Shown: in pieces, positions 11,359 through 18,968 of the stretch
How positions within the stretch are numbered: the stretch's first letter is position 1
Layout: each line of letters opens with the position of its first letter
DNA from: Pleurocapsa sp. FMAR1
Lineage (GTDB): Bacteria > Cyanobacteriota > Cyanobacteriia > Cyanobacteriales > Xenococcaceae
Assembly: GCF_963665995.1 (NCBI RefSeq)
Contig: NZ_OY762512.1
Span: 4,278,001-4,342,000 of the forward strand
Direction: 5' to 3'
Length of the DNA: 64,000 bases
The notes under the pieces: model-generated
Database searches by the model: none
The model's input: the letters and a program-made list of their open reading frames with translations, nothing else
Told to the model about the DNA's origin: nothing
Translations under genes and position numbers: made by a program

Positions 11359-11407
11359 GTACAGTAACTGATTAACATTAATACTCGATTGCCGTTCTAG
11401 ACTTGAA

Positions 11408-11821
11408 TTATTTGTATTCAATAGAGATTAATCTTTCTGCTTTATAGTCTTCCCAGGTATAGGAAACAATTAGAACACCCATAATACCTGGCGCACCGTA
11501 GAATCCCAGTGAGCCACCATTGATAAAATACTCACGCGCTTCTTTTAGAGAATTTTCGTCTTGATAGCATAAAGCAATTTGTTTCCAGGCACTTCCTGCT
11601 TCTCCTTTCTCTGATGGATAGTGATAGATTTGATTTGAATTATCCGTGTCACAAATAACATCGTGAGTAGACTGAATCTGAGCTACTGCTTGAGAGATAG
11701 TTTCCGAGTCAGACATGGCGTTAGCAAGTGAATGGTCTGCTCTTGCTATGGTTTCTGAAGTTAACCAAATTCCTATTGTCATGCTAATGAAAGAGATGGC
11801 AGTTGTTAAACGTTTATTCAT
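11408..11821 (-). CDS. Hypothetical exported protein
   Basis: I choose ATG at 11821 (137 residues) over the longer frame from 11893 because it places a basic MNKR start directly before a hydrophobic helix (TTAISFISMTIGIWL), a good signal peptide. The mature protein has two cysteines (VICDTDN and IALCYQDE) that could form a disulfide and no family motif I recognise. It contains SLKEAREYFINGG, reminiscent of a short helical repeat. It is convergent with groEL, whose terminator lies between them. Confidence 0.5.
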   Translation of the reverse strand: MNKRLTTAISFISMTIGIWLTSETIARADHSLANAMSDSETISQAVAQIQSTHDVICDTDNSNQIYHYPSEKGEAGSAWKQIALCYQDENSLKEAREYFINGGSLGFYGAPGIMGVLIVSYTWEDYKAERLISIEYK

Positions 11822-11959
11822 TTTCTTGAACAGCTTTTCTCTATAACCAGAAGAAAGGAAAGTAACAGTAAGTATAAAGGAGGAAGATCGCACTCAGGAA
11901 TTTTAGGCATGGCAACATTATTGAGCAGTGCCTCTAGTTTGTCTCAAAAAAACTAAACG

Positions 11960-12655
11960 TCAATAAGAGTTAATTGGCTTGATGCAGTCAGGAGTATCAT
12001 TTTTAGGACTGTTTACCTTCTTGCTTACTGGATATAGTTCCAGAGCAACTTTAGGTAAGGCATCAAGTAATTGTTTTCTGTCTAGCGAGACTTGCCCTTG
12101 CGCCTGGCGGCGACGCGGGCTTCCTCGCTCCAATTCACCTAACCACGAATCATAATCAGTTGGTTGAATAATCACTGGCATTCGATGATGCACCTTGGAG
12201 ACTTCGATATTTGCTTCGGTGGTGATAATAGTGCAGCTTACAAGCTCATCTTCACCGTTGTTCCATGATTCCCATAATCCTGCTAGGGCAAACGGTTGAT
12301 GGTCTTTGAGACGAAAAAAGTGAGGTTGCTTGTCTTTACTCCATTCATAAAATCCTGAAGTGGGAATTAAACAGGGGCGATGCTTAAATGCGCTTCTAAA
12401 GCTCGGTTTTTCTGCAACTGTCTCCACACGAGCATTAATTAGATTACTCTTCCAACTATCCAAGTCTTTAACCCAGCTAGGAATTAAACCCCATTTCATC
12501 ATCAAAAGCGATCGCGCTGCTGATTTTTGTGCGATCGCTAATATTTGCTGAGACGGAGCGATGTTGTAACGAGGAGGAATAGTTTCGTTTACTTCCACCT
12601 CAAATTGTCGGGCAATCTCATCGGCTGTTGTATTTAAAGTAAATCGTCCACACAT
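11960..12655 (-). CDS. SOS response-associated peptidase (SRAP/YedK/HMCES family)
   Basis: The 231-residue protein begins MCGRFTL, so removal of Met exposes the catalytic Cys2 that forms a thiazolidine crosslink with abasic sites in single-stranded DNA. Other family marks are PRYNIAPSQ, the WGLIPSW motif, INARVETVAEKPSFR with the conserved Asn and Glu, CLIPTSGFYEW and the HHRMPVI histidine. It shields abasic sites at replication forks. Near residue 180 a stretch reading ERGSPRRRQAQGQ interrupts the usual WL-to-LL region; this is a dispersed repeat (about 12098-12119) inserted in frame, away from the active site. Probably still functional. Confidence 0.9.
   Translation of the reverse strand: MCGRFTLNTTADEIARQFEVEVNETIPPRYNIAPSQQILAIAQKSAARSLLMMKWGLIPSWVKDLDSWKSNLINARVETVAEKPSFRSAFKHRPCLIPTSGFYEWSKDKQPHFFRLKDHQPFALAGLWESWNNGEDELVSCTIITTEANIEVSKVHHRMPVIIQPTDYDSWLGELERGSPRRRQAQGQVSLDRKQLLDALPKVALELYPVSKKVNSPKNDTPDCIKPINSY
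12098..12119. repeat. Dispersed repeat inserted in frame in the SRAP gene
   Basis: TTGCGCCTGGCGGCGACGCG and the two following G bases match, with one change, the repeats at 50626-50650 and 51975-51999 in two transposase genes. The frame stays open through it. Confidence 0.75.
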
Positions 12656-12804
12656 AGCTAATAAAAAGTAAATAACGACAGTGGTATTTAGTATAAAGAT
12701 ACTGTTAGCTTAATGAATCTAACGATTGGCTAGTGTTTAAGATTTTTGACTGAGAAAAAACTATTGATAACCAATAACTGTCTTAATGTTATCTATTCCT
12801 ACAT

Positions 12805-13111
12805 CTAAAGTGCGGAATGCATTCCCAAAGCAAGCTGTTCCAATTCCCAGGCTTTTAAGGCATCTAATACATTATGCTCAAAATCAACTAAAGCATCGGC
12901 AAGAGCGATCGCGTCTTCTGCTGCTTTTGATACACTAGCTGCTGTGTGTATCCACTCTGTTAAGGCATAAGCTTGAGATCTAGACTTTTTTTGTTGTAAA
13001 ACCGATTGAATATTCTGCTCAACAATTGCTTCTAATTCTGGATTATCGATGAGCCGTTTGCTCCCCTTGAAGCTGTTTCCAGGCTGTAATAATATCTTGC
13101 AGTTCTTTCAT
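12805..13111 (-). pseudogene. Frameshifted remnant with an XdhC-like start
   Basis: ATG at 13111 opens a frame reading MKELQDIITAWKQLQG, which resembles the N-terminus of XdhC/CoxF-type molybdenum-cofactor insertion proteins, then stops after 22 codons. A shifted frame continues with coding character (KRLIDNPELEAIVEQN, then a helical EWIHTAASVSKAAEDAIALADALVDF segment) to a TAG at 12805-12807. I do not recognise the second part. An xdhC would be expected just here, downstream of the three hydroxylase genes, so the first part may be its relic. The link is inference from sixteen residues. Confidence 0.35.
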
Positions 13112-13130
13112 AAGCTTTAACGTCGATAGT

Positions 13131-13367
13131 TTAGCGATAGGCATTTGTTACTTCAAAAGTAGTAACTATGCGAGGAGATGTTTTAAATGCTGGAAAATCT
13201 TCTAGATAAAGTTCTGTAGCTTCTTTCAAGTTAGCTAAAGCTTCTTCTAGGGTTTCCCCCTGGCTTGCCGTACCTACTTCAGGACACTCTGCTACATAAA
13301 CGTCCTCTTCCCAATACAAGATAGCAGTTAGAGTTCTGGTCTTGTTGGCTATGTATTTTGCTGTCAT
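13131..13367 (-). CDS. HicB-family antitoxin-like protein, orphan
   Basis: The 78-residue product shows the HicB fold: TLTAILYWEEDVYVAECPEVGTASQGETLEEALANLKEATELYLED is nearly a consensus. No HicA gene is adjacent. It lies 61 bases downstream of the first molybdenum hydroxylase operon on the same strand and may be co-transcribed with it. It resembles the HicB at 4487-4708 only in fold. Confidence 0.8.
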   Translation of the reverse strand: MTAKYIANKTRTLTAILYWEEDVYVAECPEVGTASQGETLEEALANLKEATELYLEDFPAFKTSPRIVTTFEVTNAYR

Positions 13368-13428
13368 AGAGGTTACTCAATTTTTATTTATTCATAGTTT
13401 AATCGAATCTCAAAACTCCCTACTTCTT

Positions 13429-15717
13429 TTACAGCAACTTATCTGGGGTAATCGGCAAATCGCGAACCCGCTTACCAGTAGCGTGATAGACTGCATTAGC
13501 AACGGCGGCTGCTACTCCAGTGGTGCTAATTTCACCTATGCCCCGCACGCCTAAAGGATTAAAGTGATAATCGGGCTTTTCGACAAAAATTGCTTCAATT
13601 TCGGGAATATCTGCCTGAATTGGTACGTGATAATCAGCTAAATTGTGAATAATTACCCGACCAGAATGGGGATCGAGCAGCGTTTCTTCCATCAATGCCA
13701 TGCCGATGCCAAAAATCGTCCCGCCATAAATTTGACTGCGAGCGGTTTTTTGATTGAGTATCCGTCCCACATCAAAAGCCCCAACTATACGGCTAACTTT
13801 AACTTGATTACGACGGGGATTAATTCTAACTTCGACGAAATGCGCCCCAAAAGAATTAACAGCAAATTTATCCGCTCCGCCTTCATCTTCTACTACTCCA
13901 GGTTTGGTACGGGCTGCGATAGATTTATAACGCGCTCCTTTATCCTGGGGAGATACTTGCGCCTCTACGAATGGCAAATTATGACGTTGCAAAACTTCCT
14001 GATACGTTTCACCGATACTAGGAGACTCCGCCACAAAGATGCGTCCTTGTTCGGTGATAATGTTTTCTGCGGTGTAATTATAAAGTGGTGATTCGGAATC
14101 GGCGATCGCTAGTTCAATCAGCTTAAGACAAGCAGCCTCACAAGCCGAACGTACCGCAGGACTGACGCTGGCTGCGGTGGAAGAACCACCAGATACGGAA
14201 GCCTGGGGTAATTTGGTATCGCCCAATTCAAACTTAACTCGTTCTATGGGTAAACCTAGAGTATCGGCAGCAATTTGGGTCATAATTGTGTATGTCCCCG
14301 TACCGAGATCGTGAGTAGCACTACTAACCACTACTCGACCATTAGCCAGAATTTGGGCTTTAGCAGAGGCGGGAAAGCGATAGCCTGGATAGGTTGCTGT
14401 TGCCATCCCCCAACCAATCAAATCGTCTCCATCTCGCATCGAACCAGGACGAGGATCGCGATCTTGCCAACCAAAAGCATCGGCAGCGCGGTGATAGCAC
14501 TCAATTAGATGTTTACTCGACCAAGGTTTATCGGACTGGGGATGTCGATCTGCATGATTAATAATACGAAACTCTACTGGATCGATACCTGCTTTATATG
14601 CTAGTTCGTCCATTGCCGATTCTAAAGCATAAGTACCCGATGTTTCGCCTGGACCTCTCATTGGCGTTGGCGTACCGATATTGACTCTAGCTATGTTATG
14701 TTTAACTTCCAAATTGGGACAGGCATAAAGTAAAGTGGTAGTCATGCCACAGGGTTCTGCATGGTCGCCGATAAATGAGGTTTCGGTATCGGTAAGATGG
14801 CGAATTGCAGTTAGTTTGCCCGTCTCGTCTGCTGCTAACGTCAGCTTTTGAATGGTGCGGGGGCGATGTCCGCAAGCAGAAAACATCTGCTGTCTGGTTA
14901 ACATTAACCTGACAGGGCGATTGACTTGACGAGCTGCGATCGCAGCTAATAGAGGATGCGTCCAGAAATTTCCTTTGCAACCAAAACCACCACCGACAAA
15001 ATGAGAAATCACCCGTACTTTTTCTTTAGGTAAGCCCAAGCCTTTGGCCAGCATTCCCCGCGTACCCATAACCCATTGAGTCGAATCATATACGGTCAAT
15101 TCATCATCGTTCCATTCGGCGGTAGTTGCCGAAGTTTCCATCGGGTTGTGATGTTCTAAGGGAGTGGTATAGGTTTCTTCGATAGTGACTGATGCTTGTT
15201 GGAGTCCGCTTTTTATATCTCCCCGACTGGGCTGTAATCTTTCCCCCGCATCGTATTTTTCTGAATGTTCTATTGCTTGTTCCAGGTCAAATACGGGTTC
15301 TTCTGTTGCGTAAGTTATTTCAGTCAAAGAAGCAGCCAGTCTTGCTTGTTCATAGGTTTCGGCGATGACAATGCCAATATGTTGACCGTCAAAATAAACT
15401 TGGTCGCTTTGTAAGGGTAAAAGGTTTTCTCCTGCAAGACCACTAGCCATATCGCCACCTTCTAGAGAATTTAGCTTGGGTGCATTTTGATGAGTTAGAA
15501 TTGCTAATACTCCTGGCAATTGTTCGGCGGTAGAAGTATCGATCACTTTAATTCTTCCTTTGGCGATGGTGCTTTGAATTAAATAGCCGTGAGTGATTCC
15601 TTCTAAGGGAAATTCAGCCGAGTAACAGGCTTCTCCCGTAACTTTGAGCCTTCCGTCTACCCGCGAGATATCTTTTCCCGTTACCTGTTGAATTTTAGTT
15701 TCTTGAGTGCTGGTCAT
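13429..15717 (-). CDS. Molybdopterin-binding catalytic subunit, PaoC/YagR-type xanthine dehydrogenase family (copy 1)
   Basis: The 762-residue protein has the two-part catalytic architecture of the xanthine oxidase family: an N-terminal aldehyde oxidase/xanthine dehydrogenase a/b domain (about 20-130) and molybdopterin-binding domains after it. Visible marks are GGGFGCKGN, the MRGPGETSGTYALESAMDEL segment, GTYTIMTQIAADTLG and the C-terminal GVRGIGE, whose glutamate is the catalytic base. It oxidises an aldehyde or N-heterocycle by hydroxylation at a Mo centre. Its start overlaps the stop of the FAD-subunit gene (TAATG), so the three genes are coupled. Length and partners match E. coli PaoC rather than a classical xanthine dehydrogenase. 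Confidence 0.88.
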   Translation of the reverse strand: MTSTQETKIQQVTGKDISRVDGRLKVTGEACYSAEFPLEGITHGYLIQSTIAKGRIKVIDTSTAEQLPGVLAILTHQNAPKLNSLEGGDMASGLAGENLLPLQSDQVYFDGQHIGIVIAETYEQARLAASLTEITYATEEPVFDLEQAIEHSEKYDAGERLQPSRGDIKSGLQQASVTIEETYTTPLEHHNPMETSATTAEWNDDELTVYDSTQWVMGTRGMLAKGLGLPKEKVRVISHFVGGGFGCKGNFWTHPLLAAIAARQVNRPVRLMLTRQQMFSACGHRPRTIQKLTLAADETGKLTAIRHLTDTETSFIGDHAEPCGMTTTLLYACPNLEVKHNIARVNIGTPTPMRGPGETSGTYALESAMDELAYKAGIDPVEFRIINHADRHPQSDKPWSSKHLIECYHRAADAFGWQDRDPRPGSMRDGDDLIGWGMATATYPGYRFPASAKAQILANGRVVVSSATHDLGTGTYTIMTQIAADTLGLPIERVKFELGDTKLPQASVSGGSSTAASVSPAVRSACEAACLKLIELAIADSESPLYNYTAENIITEQGRIFVAESPSIGETYQEVLQRHNLPFVEAQVSPQDKGARYKSIAARTKPGVVEDEGGADKFAVNSFGAHFVEVRINPRRNQVKVSRIVGAFDVGRILNQKTARSQIYGGTIFGIGMALMEETLLDPHSGRVIIHNLADYHVPIQADIPEIEAIFVEKPDYHFNPLGVRGIGEISTTGVAAAVANAVYHATGKRVRDLPITPDKLL

Positions 15718-16709
15718 TAATTTATCTCCATTGCTGAGGCGGTTAACAATGCTTGTACCAGTGTCGATTTAGCTAAATCGATTTTAAAACTGTTATAACG
15801 ATAGGGTTGCGCTCCTTGTAATGCTGCTTCTGCTGCTGCTGTAAAGTTTTCTTCATTATTCACCGCGCCAAATAAAGCCGATTCGGCTTCAGGCGATCGC
15901 CAGGGTTTTGTGCCTACTCCTCCCAGGGCTACTCTGGCATTGACAATCTTGTCTCCCTCTATCTCTAAAGCTACTGCTGCTGAAACTAAAGCATAAGCAT
16001 AAGAATGGCGATCGCGCACTTTTAAATAATGCGATCGCTTTGCCCAGGGTAAAGATGGTATTTCCACAGCTTCAATTAGTTCGCCATGTTCTAAGGCTGT
16101 TTCAATTTCTGGAGTATCTCCTGGAAGCAAATGAAAATCTTCAAAAGCAATACTTCTTGCTGACCCATTCGGTTTACGGGTTTGTACTACTGCACCTAAA
16201 GCTGCCAAAGCAACGCACATATCTGAGGGATGGGCAGCAATACAGCGATCGCTCGTACCAAAAATAGCGTGCATCCGATTGATTCCTTCGATAGCGGGAC
16301 AACCAGAATTTGGCTGGCGTTTATTACAGGGATAAGAAACATCATGAAAATAAGAACAACGATTGCGCTGCATCAAATTTCCCCCTGTTGTCGCCATGTT
16401 GCGTAACTGAGGCGATGCCCCTGCTAAAATTGCTTGAGATAATACAGGATAGCGATCGCCTACTTGGGTATGATAAGCAACCTGAGAATTAGTAGTTGAG
16501 GCATCAAGACGCAACCCACCATCATCGTTAAATGTGATATTACCTGGAAGCTTGCGAATATCGATCAGGCGTTCGGGAGTTTCCACCCCTTCTTTCCACA
16601 TATCCATAAAGTTAGTTCCCCCCGCAATAAACTTAGCCTGGGGGTTTTGAGCGACTTGAGTAATCGCGCTTGTGCGATCGCCTGCCCGTTCGTAAGTAAA
16701 GTGTTTCAT
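15717..16709 (-). CDS. FAD-binding subunit, PaoB/YagS type (copy 1)
   Basis: The 330-residue protein has the FAD-binding PCMH fold with AKFIAGGTNFMDMWKEGV at the pyrophosphate loop and the QLRNMATTGGNLMQR motif. After that comes the cysteine-rich insertion CSYFHDVSYPCNK with a later GC and DRC, as in PaoB, where it binds an extra [4Fe-4S] cluster not present in xanthine dehydrogenase. It passes electrons from the 2Fe-2S subunit to FAD. The start codon overlaps the stop of the upstream gene by four bases (ATGA). Confidence 0.88.
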   Translation of the reverse strand: MKHFTYERAGDRTSAITQVAQNPQAKFIAGGTNFMDMWKEGVETPERLIDIRKLPGNITFNDDGGLRLDASTTNSQVAYHTQVGDRYPVLSQAILAGASPQLRNMATTGGNLMQRNRCSYFHDVSYPCNKRQPNSGCPAIEGINRMHAIFGTSDRCIAAHPSDMCVALAALGAVVQTRKPNGSARSIAFEDFHLLPGDTPEIETALEHGELIEAVEIPSLPWAKRSHYLKVRDRHSYAYALVSAAVALEIEGDKIVNARVALGGVGTKPWRSPEAESALFGAVNNEENFTAAAEAALQGAQPYRYNSFKIDLAKSTLVQALLTASAMEIN

Positions 16710-17266
16710 ACCGCTACCTCACTACTACCTTTTGCTTCTTTTATTGCCTCTAGGATGCCTAAATAAGCCCCGCAGCGACAAATATTACCGCTCATCAACT
16801 CGCAAATTTCCGCATCAGTTTGAGCCTGTCCTTCAGCAATCAAACCTACAGCAGACATAATCTGTCCTGGGGTACAGTAACCGCATTGAAACCCATCATG
16901 TTTAATAAAAGCTTCCTGTACGGGATGCAGCTTATTATCTTTTGCCAGACCCTCAATAGTAATAATTTCTTCGTCTTCGTGTGCTGCTGCTAGGGAGAGA
17001 CAAGAAATCACCCGTTCCCCTTCTACTAAAACCGTACAAGCACCACATTGTCCGTGGTCACAACCTTTTTTACTACCCGTCAAGCCCAAATATTCCCGCA
17101 GGGTATCGAGTAAAGTTACGCAGGGTTCGAGTTGCAGTTCATGTTTCTCCCCATTAATATTTAACTTCACCGCGATCGTATTAGAACCTACAGAAGCCGT
17201 TTGCCTCTCTTGTAGTGGCATTTGGTCGAGTATTGAGAAGTGCCGATCTGAGTTAGAATCGCTCAT
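16706..17266 (-). CDS. [2Fe-2S] subunit, PaoA/YagT type without Tat signal (copy 1)
   Basis: The 186-residue protein contains both clusters of the family: the plant-type ferredoxin loop GCDHGQCGACTVL with a fourth Cys in ISCLSLA, and the all-helical domain with FQCGYCTPGQ and GNICRCGAY. It shuttles electrons from the Mo centre to the FAD subunit. Unlike E. coli PaoA and unlike the second copy in this window, its N-terminus (MSDSNSDRHFSILDQM) has no twin-arginine motif or hydrophobic helix, so this complex is predicted to stay in the cytosol. Confidence 0.88.
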   Translation of the reverse strand: MSDSNSDRHFSILDQMPLQERQTASVGSNTIAVKLNINGEKHELQLEPCVTLLDTLREYLGLTGSKKGCDHGQCGACTVLVEGERVISCLSLAAAHEDEEIITIEGLAKDNKLHPVQEAFIKHDGFQCGYCTPGQIMSAVGLIAEGQAQTDAEICELMSGNICRCGAYLGILEAIKEAKGSSEVAV

Positions 17267-17325
17267 ACTTATTTCTTTCCTTTACTCTAAACTTGTCTTG
17301 CTGTCACTTTACAACAATTTGCCAA

Positions 17326-18225
17326 TCAAAATTGTCTCAAATATTGGCTGAACCACCTTGCAACTACCTGCTGAAGTTCGATTAGATCCTGGTGCATCTG
17401 GGGATTGTTTTCAGCAGCTTCAAAGTCTAGACGATGCTTCAGATGTTCAAATGTTTTTAAGGATAGAAGCTCTGGTTGTTTTGCTCGTTCGTACTGGGTT
17501 TTTAAAGCAGCATATAAGGTTTTTGCCTCCTCCAGAGTCCTAATTTCATCTTGGACACCATGGGCTAATAAAATTGCAGGTATGGGTTTACGCTGGACAA
17601 TTTCGGCAGCACGTTCTACAAAGTCTAAGCGTTGTTGAGCCGAACGCGACGCTTCAGTCCAGTTATATTGTTTATGTCGCTCTTCAATCCAAGAATATTG
17701 TTCTTTTAAGGTTTGATAATTTTGCTGCGTTGTACGCTCAACCATATCTATACCTGATGTCATATCTTTGGTAACACCTATTAGGACAGCAGCACTAATG
17801 TTCACTGAACTTTCAATTAAAGTAAGTAAACTTGTAATACCACCTGCTGAAAAACCAAATAGTCCAATTCCCAACTGCGGATCGATTCCCAATTCTGCTT
17901 GCAATTGGCTGACAATTTCGGGTAGTTTTTGTAGGGCTGGTTCAATTGTAGGTAGCAGCAGTTGTAAAAGATAATCTTCTAACCGTCGCTGCGTTAATTC
18001 CTCTATATTGCCTGCTTTCATTAAGTGTCCAAATAACGGCAACTCAGGATAAGCTTTCCAAGCCTGTACTTCTTTTAATGGCATGGTTTTTGCCAACATT
18101 GCTTCACTGCTTGGTGTGTCAAAACCATGCCAAAGGATAATCAACGGCGCAGGACTATCCTGGTTAGGAGGAGGACTTACAATAACAGGAATGCCAGCTA
18201 TGTTCAATGATTTGATGTTGGACAT
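17326..18225 (-). CDS. Alpha/beta hydrolase (dienelactone hydrolase/prolyl oligopeptidase-like)
   Basis: The 299-residue protein has the fold's marks in order: LIILWHGFDTP oxyanion strand (about 27-37), the nucleophile elbow GLFGFSAGG (serine near 125), an AHGVQDEIRTLEEA acid region near 235 and a histidine in FEHLKHRLD near 270. The substrate is unknown. It lies between the two molybdenum hydroxylase operons on the same strand, and could act on an ester or amide linked to them. No signal peptide is present. Confidence 0.72.
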   Translation of the reverse strand: MSNIKSLNIAGIPVIVSPPPNQDSPAPLIILWHGFDTPSSEAMLAKTMPLKEVQAWKAYPELPLFGHLMKAGNIEELTQRRLEDYLLQLLLPTIEPALQKLPEIVSQLQAELGIDPQLGIGLFGFSAGGITSLLTLIESSVNISAAVLIGVTKDMTSGIDMVERTTQQNYQTLKEQYSWIEERHKQYNWTEASRSAQQRLDFVERAAEIVQRKPIPAILLAHGVQDEIRTLEEAKTLYAALKTQYERAKQPELLSLKTFEHLKHRLDFEAAENNPQMHQDLIELQQVVARWFSQYLRQF

Positions 18226-18270
18226 AATTACCTTTATTGATTAAGAATCCCTATCATTATGGCTAATTTT

Positions 18271-18318
18271 TATAGCAACTTATCTGGGGTAATAAAATCT
18301 CGAACTCGCTTACCCCTT
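18271..18318 (-). pseudogene. Scar: duplicated 3' end of a PaoC-type gene
   Basis: Read on the minus strand, this stretch encodes GKRVRDF-ITPDKLL-stop with a short internal deletion, the same C-terminus as the two full-length catalytic subunits (GKRVRDLPITPDKLL). Its DNA closely matches the start of the copy 1 stop region near 13431. It looks like the leftover of a tandem duplication. Confidence 0.75.
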
Positions 18319-18338
18319 GAAAGATAAAGCTTAAAGCT

Positions 18339-18713
18339 TTATCTTTCCACGCCAATTAAACGATTCCAAATTAGATAGCCTACTCTGTCTTTGGGTACGA
18401 TTAAGCTATTATCATCAACTGACATATCTCCCACCCCCGTAAATTCCTCGCGGTTAGGATCGTTAAGATTGATATAGGTTGCACCCTGTTGAAGACGAGT
18501 ACCTGATTTTAAAATGGGAATTTGTTTTAACTCATCATTACTAAAGTCTTCTAATTGCTGTAACTTATCTATGTCTTTAGCCGTGCGTTCAAATCTTCCT
18601 GGTTGGTTGGCTTCTGGACCAGTATTTTGACCAGCCATTGGATTAGGATTGAGATCTTGATCGAATTCGTCTCGATCGCGATTTATAGAGTTGGGTTGTT
18701 CTTGATTAGGCAT
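18339..18713 (-). CDS. Conserved hydrophilic cyanobacterial protein of unknown function
   Basis: I choose ATG at 18713 (124 residues), because the longer frame to 18824 adds a Cys/Phe-rich segment with no family character. The N-terminal half is polar and probably disordered (MPNQEQPNSINRDRDEFDQD). The C-terminal half is compact, with LEDFSNDELKQIPIL, a GTRLQQGATYINL strand pair and VPKDRVGYLIWNRLIG. I recognise the type from other cyanobacteria as an uncharacterised protein but can assign no function. It lies upstream of the second hydroxylase operon's end. Confidence 0.6.
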   Translation of the reverse strand: MPNQEQPNSINRDRDEFDQDLNPNPMAGQNTGPEANQPGRFERTAKDIDKLQQLEDFSNDELKQIPILKSGTRLQQGATYINLNDPNREEFTGVGDMSVDDNSLIVPKDRVGYLIWNRLIGVER

Positions 18714-18968
18714 ACTATTAAAACTCTGAAAAATTCTTTTGGTAAATTGAAGTTGTTGACCACAACAGAAAAAATTTGCTTTTTTAAAGCCACTGTTATG
18801 ACAACGCCTCTTATTTATTAACAAGAAAAGGTAGGCACAGACCTCTATCTAACGAAATAAACAATTGAAACAAAGTTATATGAGCGTGGGCTAGGCGGAA
18901 TCAAGTTCCGCATCTAGAACCATGCTGTTGTCGGACGCAGCGGAGTATTCTCTAACTATCTTGTCACT

